A stretch of DNA of 64,000 nucleotides, taken from assembly GCA_949130495.1 (NCBI GenBank), contig OX422211.1, positions 539,092,872 through 539,156,871 of the forward strand, given 5' to 3'. Both the position numbers and the translations under genes were made by a program. The notes under the pieces were generated by a model. That model did not search any database. It worked only from the letters and a program-made list of their open reading frames with translations, and was not told the DNA's origin. The stretch comes from Sambucus nigra (taxonomy: Eukaryota; Streptophyta; Magnoliopsida; Dipsacales; Adoxaceae). Each line of letters opens with the position of its first letter. The stretch's first letter is position 1. This document shows, piece after piece, positions 56,218 to 64,000 of this stretch.

Positions 56218-57467
56218 AATCTCCCCCTTTGACTATTTCGGGACAAAACTAAACCAGTGAAATGCCTAAGCCGGGCCATCAAGCCGTATGACACCTAAAT
56301 CCCATCCCATAAACCCAAAATAAAAAATACAGGACAGGGACTAGTATATGAAGCACCGGCAAGCATGGACTGTCTGAATGTGATGTAGACTTGAAATCTC
56401 GAATCTCTAAAGCATACCTACACACATGAAACAGACAAACAAATACCCGGTGAAGTATGGAGGAACAAATGAAACCAATATATATATCCAAATTATACCA
56501 ATTTTACAATAGATACCAATATGAATAAGATCTGAAAAATCATTTGTTAAACAATTGAGCAACAATATGGTACCAATTTGTAAAATATGTAATCAACCAG
56601 CATTTAAATCCAGATATCAATAAATATGCTCAACAAATCTCCCGTACATCACATATATCTCTCCCCCTTTTGTCTCGAATAGACAATCCGTTGAAAAGAT
56701 AAACGATTCAACAAGTATCTAACATGAAGATATACCAAATAAAAATCGCTAGGTAATCATGAAACAACCAACTAAATATGATCAAGTAATGACAAATCAG
56801 TAGCTAGTAAACAAATGAATCACACAAAGAATATAGCAAACTAATCAGGTGTGATAAATGAAATCATATGCAAAATTTCAATATGAGACAATAAAACCTA
56901 CATATAAATCAGTTAGTCCAGAAAGCTTCCAGCAGTACCAAAAATATCACAAAATAAACTAGTGGACTGCAAACAAAAAGAAGCAAAAAATCCCAGACTG
57001 TCGTTCGAACGAGCCAGGGACGTCGCTCAAACGAGATGAGGACGTCGCTCAAACGAGGCTTCTTGCGACATGTAATGTCGCTCGAACAAGGTCTTCTCGC
57101 GACATGGAGATGTCGTTTGAACGACTTCTCGCGAAAACCAAACTTTCCCAAATTCCCAAAAATATCATAAAAATTTTCCCAGTGAAAAAATTTCTAGAAA
57201 AATCACACTGGAAGGTCCTGACAGTAGCAAAACAGTGCTAAAACAGTAAGCTTTTAACCCAAAATGCAAAAACTCATAAAAACTAACAATGCGAGTTACA
57301 TGAAAATATAGTACTTATGTGCTCAAACATGGACATGAAATGTATGGGCGTGAAACTACAACAAATGAGTCACAATTCCAACACTTCGAAAGGATCATGA
57401 AGCTCTAATCAATAGCAATAGATCATCAAACTTTTTCATATCCATAGGTGAGAGTTAAAGAGTGAGC
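56218..57467 (-). other. Non-coding 3' part of TR-GAG 2
   Basis: No pol-like frame; contains the palindrome cluster at 57000-57135 and the PPT. A second pyrimidine-rich TCTCCCCCTTTTG (57-bp-scale PPT-like on the minus strand) is at about 56662. Confidence 0.65.
57000..57135. repeat. Second TCGTTCGAACGA-type cluster, internal to TR-GAG 2
   Basis: GTCGTTCGAACGAGC, three GTCGCTC(A/G)AAC copies, GTCGTTTGAACGAC and TCTCGCGACAT/TCTTGCGACAT words in 135 bp, in the non-coding part between gag and the 3' LTR. Confidence 0.85.
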
Positions 57468-59186
57468 TTAATGAACTAAACATATTACATGCATACAAAT
57501 CCAGAATTTTGACGATTCTACAAACAATAACGTCAAATTCCAATGTTTCAACATTAGGATTAGTAGTGCAAACCCGTTTAATTTTCTCCAACCAAACTCC
57601 CTCATATATACATACTTTTTAAGTTCTTTTGAGGCTTCTAGCATTCTAAACTTAGAGAAAATCTTATTGGCTTCTAGCATACTTTTTAAGATCTTATCTA
57701 ACTTCTCCGATATAGCCTCCAAATCAAACTTAACTCTATACGAGTCTCTCAAACTCTTCTCCAACTCACTAATCCTAGACTCGAGCAAATGCTTAGACTC
57801 CTCAACCTCTAAAATCTCCTTTTTCAAAGACTCCATCAAACCACGAAGATTATCTCTCTCACCCTCGACATACTCTAATTTCTCCCTAAGAGTCTTCTCT
57901 CGTGCCCTAAGATCCTATATCAATGCATCATTATTTTCTATGGCACGCTCATTCAACTTAGCTTGCAATTTTGCATTTGACTTTTTCGCCTTAACCGTCT
58001 TGGCATACAACTCATTAAATGCAACTTGCAATTATTTCACATCTATCTCCTCCTCTTCACTCTCTTCTCCCTCACTAACATGGGATTCACTCAAAACCTC
58101 CTCGAAAGTGTCATTCACATGACAATCTTCGTCGCTCACATGACATCCCATAAACACAACAAGGTTACAATCAATGGGGTAACTCTCTCCCTCTTACGAA
58201 TCACTATCACTTAAGGTGGCACTATATACAATGGGTTGTTTGCCCTCTTTCTTAAGTCTAGTAGGACACTCCTTAATTTTGTGACCATACCCCTCACACC
58301 CAAAACACTTATCCGACTCATCTCTCTTAGGCTTCTCAAACTTATCCTTAGAGGTGGGATTAACTTTGTTGTTATTAAAATTTTCAAACTTTTTGGCATC
58401 TTTCGATAGCTTTTGAAACTTAATAAAAAATTTAAATTTCTTTGCCAATAAAGAAACATCCCCAAAATCGGAATCGAAATTCGAAACTTAAATTTCCTCC
58501 GTTCGGGTTTTCAAAGCAATACCCTTTTTCTTTCTTAGGCACTTTCTTGGAGGTAATCATGTCGATTTCATAGGTTAGTAAGTCACCTACAATCTCTTCT
58601 AGTTTCGTCGACTCTAACTTACCCAAGGAGTTTAAAATAGTCACTTTCGCTTCAAACCTACTAGGCAATGACCTAAGGATTTTCTTAATGACATGATTTT
58701 CGGGAATTTCTCACCTAGGTTAAACGACGAGTTGACAATATTGGACAACCTAGCATAAAACTCATCAAAAGTCTCACTCTCTAACATCCTAATGGTCACA
58801 AATTGTGTAGTAAGATTTTCAAGTTTCAACCCCCTAACCGTGCTAGTGCCCTCGTGAGTGAGTGACAAAATATCCCAAGCCTCTTTCGATGTTTCACATG
58901 TCATAATTCTATTATATTCTTCCGGTGTGACATGTGAAGAAATAACGTGCAAACCCTTAGAATTATATTGTGAAAGTCTATGTTCAGTATCGGTCCATGA
59001 CTCGATCGGCTTTAAATTGGTGACCTCACCTAAAATAATGACAGGGGGTGTCCAACCTTTCTCAACTGATAGCCACACACGCTCATTAATAGATTTTAAC
59101 GCACTTTTCATTCTCATATTCCAATAAGTGTAATTAGTGCCATAAAAAATAGGAGTTCAAAAAAATTCGTTATTTTCATAATTCAT
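57468..59186 (-). pseudogene. Copia-type gag of TR-GAG 2
   Basis: ATG at 59186 (MNYENNEFF, then a TGA). Then MRMKSALKSINERVW, TPEEYNRIMTCETSKEAWDI then LSLTHEGTSTVRG, ESETFDEFYARLSNIVN, a frameshift near 58700, KVTILNSLGKLESTKLEEIV and GDLLTYEIDM, another shift, and a CCHC knuckle CFGCEGYGHKIKEC with ATLSDSDS and a stop (58211-58194). Further left a coiled coil continues (EILEVEESKHLLESRISELE then KSLRDSYRVKFDLEA). No second knuckle and no pol were found. It aligns block by block with the gag at 30537. Confidence 0.87.
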
Positions 59187-59247
59187 CTTTGAAAACACAC
59201 GGGATCACTAAATAAATAAATTATGTTTTCTCGCTCTGATACCAATT

Positions 59248-60489
59248 TGTAAAGAGTGGCCCTACATAAGTGTGTTTCAAATCAAACCAATTTTCACCAA
59301 AAATTATCCAACTTTTAATGTGCACCAAACTAAGTTGTGAAAAAACAATTTTTTCTTTAAACTAATTTTATCTTGATTAATCATAAACATGCATCTAGTG
59401 ATTAAAGCAAGTAAAGTAAAGGAAAGAATACTCACAATGCAGGATGTACGAGGAAAAACCCAAGACAGGAAAAAACCTCGGACGGCCCAAGGCAGACAAT
59501 CACTATGAATGTGGAATTACAACGAACAGACAAAAGACTCACTTAACGACTCAATCCCCATGGGTTTTGACGCTATTCTGATCTTCAACCACTCCTCTCA
59601 CAGTGCCCACGTAGAAATTCCTACTTCCATGATACATGTCCACAACACACACATCCACGTATGTCTCGGTGTCCACCGAATGGCTTTGATATGTCTACGA
59701 TGTCGATCAAGAAGTCCTTCTCTTTTCTTCACCATAAAACCCAGATGTTCAAGTATAGAACAAACCTTCTTGGTGCAGTAATATCACATAAACATATAGT
59801 AATGATAACTCAGATCTTTGCAAACTCTAAGGATGTGTTTAAGCTTTGAAACCTTAGAAAAACATATGCAAAACTTGTACTGGATTGAAAACTGTTTTCC
59901 AGATTGCACCTCATAGAAATTCTGACAAAACCACGCTTTAAATAGGAAAAATTAATCACCTCGAAAACTGTGTTGCTCGAACGAGATTTACCAGTCGTTC
60001 GCGCGATATGGCCATCTTGCTCAAACAATTCGAGCTGTCGTTCGAACGACGCGCTTGTTAGTTTGACTTTTTCTTAACGTTTCTTCAAAAGAGATCCAAT
60101 TAAGTCAAACTCTTTTTCGAGCTTATCAGAATAAAACGTAGAGTAAAACATTTAAAACACTCTTAAAACATTTTAAAATATTTTTTCTTATAAAATTACA
60201 TCCTTATCTTTTATAAAACAATTCTGAATCTCATTAACAATATGCATTCATACCTGTGTGATCTCGGAATGCAACAAACTTAAAGACGAATAAACTTGCA
60301 CCAATTAAACTTCGGCATGATTAATTCGTTGAAGCTTTTTCGCGCCGTCTTTAATTTCTTCAATACGTCATATACTGAGTGGGATCGTGACAAAATAAAA
60401 TCTCCCTATGACATATTACAAACACGATTTTGTTCACAGAATTAAGTCAAAACAGTACAGGGACTCAATTGAAAATTTATGTCCGTATA
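59248..60489 (-). repeat. TR-GAG 2 5' LTR
   Basis: 1242 bp, colinear with 54968-56217. TATA-like TATTTAAA at 59937-59945 with palindrome words at 59970-60055. Confidence 0.88.
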
Positions 60490-60863
60490 AATTTTATTAA
60501 TTTATCTTTATTCTAATGATCAATGCACTTTTTACTTTGCTGCTGAGACCGTAAAAAGGATTATAATGACTTAAAAATGAAATTTATTTTGAAAAAGGAT
60601 AAGTATAAAAAGGAGGAACTGGCCTGACTTCGAAAGTAAAAATATTTTTTGCTGAGTTTAGTATTTTTACAAAGAAGGAAAAAAAGGATTTTCTAAAAAT
60701 TGGGGTATACCAATCGGCATACCCCTTATCCTGCCTATTAAGAGGTCAGTCCGGTCCAATCACCCCAATGCCTTATTACACTTTCTTAAACTACTTTGTC
60801 CTTTATGGGGTAGGGTTTCCTCCGGATTTTGCAGGACTTTTGTCTCTAGCCATGTTTTTCAAG

Positions 60864-60875
60864 TATAAAAAGGGG
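60864..60875 (+). promoter_or_regulatory. TATA box before second plus-strand ORF
   Basis: TATAAAAAGGGG about 90 bp before the ATG at 60957, with a pyrimidine-rich leader between. Function not demonstrated. Confidence 0.45.
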
Positions 60876-60956
60876 TAACGGCGGAGTGTTTTCTTCACCC
60901 ATCCACATTTCCTGTCTTTTTACTTATTCTTTGTTTCTTTTCTTATTATTCCTAAC

Positions 60957-62200
60957 ATGGATCTTCTCGGAAGTGTTGAATTCGCCTCTTACCTCAAAAA
61001 TCTAGAGGCTACATGCTCATATAATGTAGACTACGATGCCTTTAACATGTGTCGAGTTTCAATGTGGTGCAACCGGCCTATTGGCTGGAACATGGTAATT
61101 GAGATGGTGCAATTCTGGTACCCCGAGGACCTTGTCTTTCGCTTTGGCTTGGACGAAGTTTGTCTGACTTATGAAGAGTTCTTTACCATGTTGGGGGTAA
61201 ATCCCAGTGTTGTGGCCACCATGCCTGAATTCTCTCGGTCTCCTTGGGAGATGATAGCATGACTTCTCTGTATCTTACCCTCGACGGCTCGATCATTGGT
61301 TACGTGAGGAATGATATCTCTCCCGATTGTGGTGTATTCCGTGTGTCTGCAGGACGCTAGTGATGCAGGTTATGCCAGAGCCGTCATCCTTGACTTAACT
61401 TCAAAATTATGTTGGTGACCGAGGACCTATTAGTGGACCCTCAATTTGCTGCTATCACTGCGTGGATGTCATACCATCATAATCCTGTGGCAATGATACT
61501 GGCAGAGACACTAAATGGTCTAAATGCTTAATGGGAAGGCTATTTTGACTTTCTAAGGGGTAACCCCATTATGCTATTCATGTGGTTGTCGAAGATATTC
61601 CGTTTGGCAATTCCTCCTAAATACCTTTTGGCAGCTATACCGAATTTCTTCTCTCTACTTCATTAATTTTGGCATGAATGTCTAGAACTGGTTTATAGAG
61701 CATGGTGATCGATGCCTTCTCTAGTCAGTACCCTGGTGGGGAGAGTTGCAGCCTATTCTAGAATTGGGGGAATACCAGTATGTTCGATTGGGTTTCCTCC
61801 AGCAAACCTCTTTTTACTTTCCCCGGTGGATTTTGCATCAATTTGGATGGGAATAGATCGTACTTTCCTATGTTTTGGACTTATTTACAGTGGAAAATTT
61901 GACTGAACACATGCGCATGCAGCTGGGCTCTCTGTAGGAGAATCTTCGATCATCGACCCGTCCTTACCAATCTGTTGGTAGAGTTTATCATGTTTTCGAG
62001 GACTACATGAAATGGTTGTAGAGGAGGGTAGTGGCTAAGATGCTGATCGAGGAGATCGGGTAGAGGTGGCTTGCCATGTTTAACACCGTGGAGGGAGGTG
62101 TTGTGGTTTTCCCTAGGTTGGTTCGGGATTACCATTCTATAGAGTGCCTTCAGTATTTCATCCAAGCAGGGGAAGTTTAGGGACTCCAAGATGTAGATGA
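60957..62200 (+). pseudogene. Tat-associated extra ORF (mobile-domain/DUF-type), broken
   Basis: Opens with MDLLGSVEFASYLKNLEATC and continues through VIEMVQFWYPEDLVFRFGLD then EVCLTYEEFFTMLGVNPSVV before a stop at 61262. Later frames carry NPVAMILAETLNGLNA, WEGYFDFLRGNP and VAAYSRIGGIPVCSIGFPPA. The FWYPE...F.FG...LTYEEF..LLGV pattern resembles the extra N-terminal ORF product found with Ogre/Tat elements and the plant mobile domain. It lies opposite to the Tat integrase at 62770-63963. Confidence 0.6.
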
Positions 62201-62769
62201 TGATGGGGCTTGTTCTTCTAGTAGCTGCAGGTAGGATCCCTAGGGAATTTTATTTATAAATCTTTTGTGATGGTGTTGTTGTTTGGTTATGTATTTATGG
62301 AAATAAATTTAAGAGAATTATTTTAAGAGTAGTTTGGATTTTTTTTAATAAGATAAGATTAGGTTAGTGGGAGAAGTTGTTTGACTCCCTACACTGATAT
62401 AATTGTATCGGAAATTTTCATTTATAGAATAATTTTTTTTTTAATTATATCGTTGTGCCTCTTGATTAGTTTTTGCATTTGAATTATCTATACTAATCTA
62501 TAAGTCATACATAATCCTTTTGTTCAGGTAAAAGATAAAAATGATTTAGTCGTTCTCGAAGATAAGAAAATAATAGCATTTTGTGAAAAAGAAGGGGGTC
62601 TTGCTCATGTAAAACATATGATCTGCCTATGTAACTCTGGGGATTTTGAAAAAAATTTAGTTACATTTTTTAAAGTATAAAGATTTTTAAAGGATCAGGC
62701 CCCACGTAATTCTGAGTAGAGGGAAATGAATAATTTTTTTAGAAGGGGAATGAGAAGAGTCGTTCTCAC
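62201..62769. other. Spacer between antisense ORF and Tat integrase
   Basis: AT-rich, no gene or delimited repeat. It would be the stretch after pol in the minus-strand Tat-type element. Confidence 0.5.
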
Positions 62770-63963
62770 CGAGATTTTGAACTAAGGGTAGAATCTCTTG
62801 AGACGATCCAGGTTGACTAGAAGGACATCTCTTCCCCATCGAGGTCGGTGAGCATAGAGATTCCATCGAATAGGATTTTCTTCATAATGTAGGTGCTGAT
62901 CGAATTGGGCTTGAATTTCCCTCTCGGGTCCTAAATGGGTTCTACGATTTCTTTAAGGATTAAATCCCCTTTTCAGACACCACTGTCCCTGAATCTCTTA
63001 TTAAATGACCGTTCTATTCGCGATAGAACCCTTGTATATGATATAGATCTTTCAGGCTCCTATCGTCCAATAGTGACAACTCGTCAAAATGACTTTAATG
63101 CCAGTCTTCCTCGCTGACTTTGCTCTCAAGCATGACACGTATTGAAGGAATTTCCAGCTCAACGAGTAGGACTGCTTCCATGTTGTATACTATAGAGTAA
63201 GGGATAGCCCTAGTAGATGCTCGAATTGAAGTGCGATAGCCCCGGAGGGCGTAAGGTATTTGATCGGCCCATTCTCGGCAAGTCTCGATCATTTTGCTGA
63301 TGATTGATTTGAGGTTCTTATTAACGGCTTCAACTGTACCGTTAGTTTGAGGTTGGTAGGGAGAAGATTTGTGCCTTTGGATCCCTTATTCGTTGACCAC
63401 TTCGGTGACTTCTGCCTCAAAATATAACCGGTTATTTGATACCAGCTCGTGCGGGACTCCATATCGGCAAATGATTTTTTTTGGATGAACTTGGCCACCT
63501 TTTTGGCATTCAACACTGCGTAGGACTCAGGTTTGACCCATTTGGTGAAGTAATCAATGGCAACCAAGATGAATTTATGCTTGTTGGAGGCATTGGGTGT
63601 AACCTTTCTTATGATATCGATGCCCCATGTGGAGAACGACCAGGGAGAAGTCATGTTGTACAATTCTCACAGAGGCAAGTGCTTTAGATTGGAATATTGT
63701 TAGCATTAAAGCATCTCTGAATATAGGCGGTGCAATCCTAGATCATGGTAGTCTAATTATATCCCTGTCGGATGATTTTCTTGGCAAATATATGACCATT
63801 CATATGGGGTTTACACTCCCTGTTGTGGATTTTTTGCTTCATCTCTTCAATGTTAGCCCCTATAATGCAGTGTAAATGACTTCCATCAAAGTTTTTCTTA
63901 AACTGTGCCTTATCGCAGACAATGTACTGGGCAACCAGTTTGCGAAGGGTAGCTCGATCTTTT
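62770..63963 (-). pseudogene. Ty3/gypsy Tat/Ogre-type integrase (runs to right edge)
   Basis: From right to left: a GSHLHCIIG-like start, ECKPHMNGHIFAKKIIRQGY, TSPWSFSTWGIDIIRKVTPN (first catalytic Asp), HKFILVAIDYFTKWVKPESY, AKKVAKFIQKKSFADM, TSNQSSAK/MIETCREWADQIPYALRGYR, then STRAIPYSIVYNMEAVLLVE and LEIPS, and the C-terminal block KGDLILKEIVEPI, stop, DPRGKFKPN. These match Athila/Tat integrases. Frameshifts near 63450 and 63290 and stops make it dead. RT and gag would lie right of the window. Confidence 0.85.
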
Positions 63964-64000
63964 TTATTAAAATCTTAGTCATACCTACCATGCTTAAGGA

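Larger units (their letters stand above)
54968..60489 (-). mobile_element. Gag-only LTR retrotransposon 2 (TR-GAG type, 5522 bp)
   Basis: LTRs at 54968-56217 and 59248-60489. On the minus strand they start TGTAAGGACATAAAT and end CTCTTTACA; one terminal base is changed in each copy. The flanks GATTT and AATTT fit a 5-bp duplication at 4 of 5. The PBS AATTGGTATCAGAGCGAG lies next to 59248, and the polypurine tract GTCAAAGGGGGAGATT next to 56217. The only coding remnant is gag (59186-57468); no pol. The LTR start, PBS and PPT match the element at 29205, so they are related but distinct families. Confidence 0.9.

Overview
The window is nuclear DNA of a flowering plant, most likely a eudicot. It is AT-rich and full of plant LTR retrotransposons, hAT, PIF/Harbinger, Mutator-like and Stowaway elements. 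It holds one recognisable host gene, a chloroplast protein gene split by spliceosomal introns. I see no bacterial, organellar or viral genes.

The host gene is PGRL1 (PGR5-LIKE 1, photosystem I cyclic electron flow), on the minus strand. I could place seven coding exons, at 38946-38763, 16529-16417, 15038-14942, 14833-14733, 13857-13801, 13540-13464 and 9551-9500. All visible junctions are GT-AG, every phase joins correctly, and the 227 codons are open. The C-terminal third (second membrane segment and CxxC motifs) is not in the window, so intron 7 must run past base 1. Intron 1 is about 22.2 kb, intron 6 about 3.9 kb and intron 7 at least 9.5 kb. Almost all of that is mobile DNA, so roughly two thirds of the window is one gene inflated by transposons.

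Layout. 1-9499 (intron 7): a decayed Ty1/copia element split by a 2.86-kb solo LTR with a perfect 5-bp target duplication, a Helitron-like end and a Stowaway MITE. 9552-13463 (intron 6): a worn Ty3/gypsy pol and a SINE-like fragment. 13464-16529: exons 2-6 with small MITEs between them. 16530-38762 (intron 1): a structurally complete chromodomain gypsy on the minus strand (17211-22076) carrying a nested hAT; a three-deep DNA-transposon nest (23122-25838); a deleted gypsy (26368-29196); a gag-only LTR element (29205-35132); and a copia 5' fragment (to about 38135). 38947-44776: the short PGRL1 upstream region, a 1.0-kb hAT, then a 4.5-kb two-gene PIF/Harbinger element.

From about 45 kb to the end there is no host gene that I can support. 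This part holds MITEs, a Tat-type LTR with roughly 170-bp tandem repeats, a 47-bp minisatellite split by a second 2.89-kb solo LTR (perfect TSD), plus-strand plant-mobile-domain pseudogenes, a second gag-only LTR element (54968-60489), and a Tat/Ogre-type integrase on the minus strand that runs off the right edge. With the later insertions removed, 46-64 kb reads as the 3' part of one large minus-strand Tat-lineage element with antisense extra ORFs. That last statement is inference.

Most noteworthy: the intron gigantism of PGRL1; two pol-less, gag-bearing LTR elements whose gag has one or two zinc knuckles; and clusters of short perfect palindromes, a different or shared motif per family, placed inside the LTRs and in the gag-only family just upstream of the TATA box.
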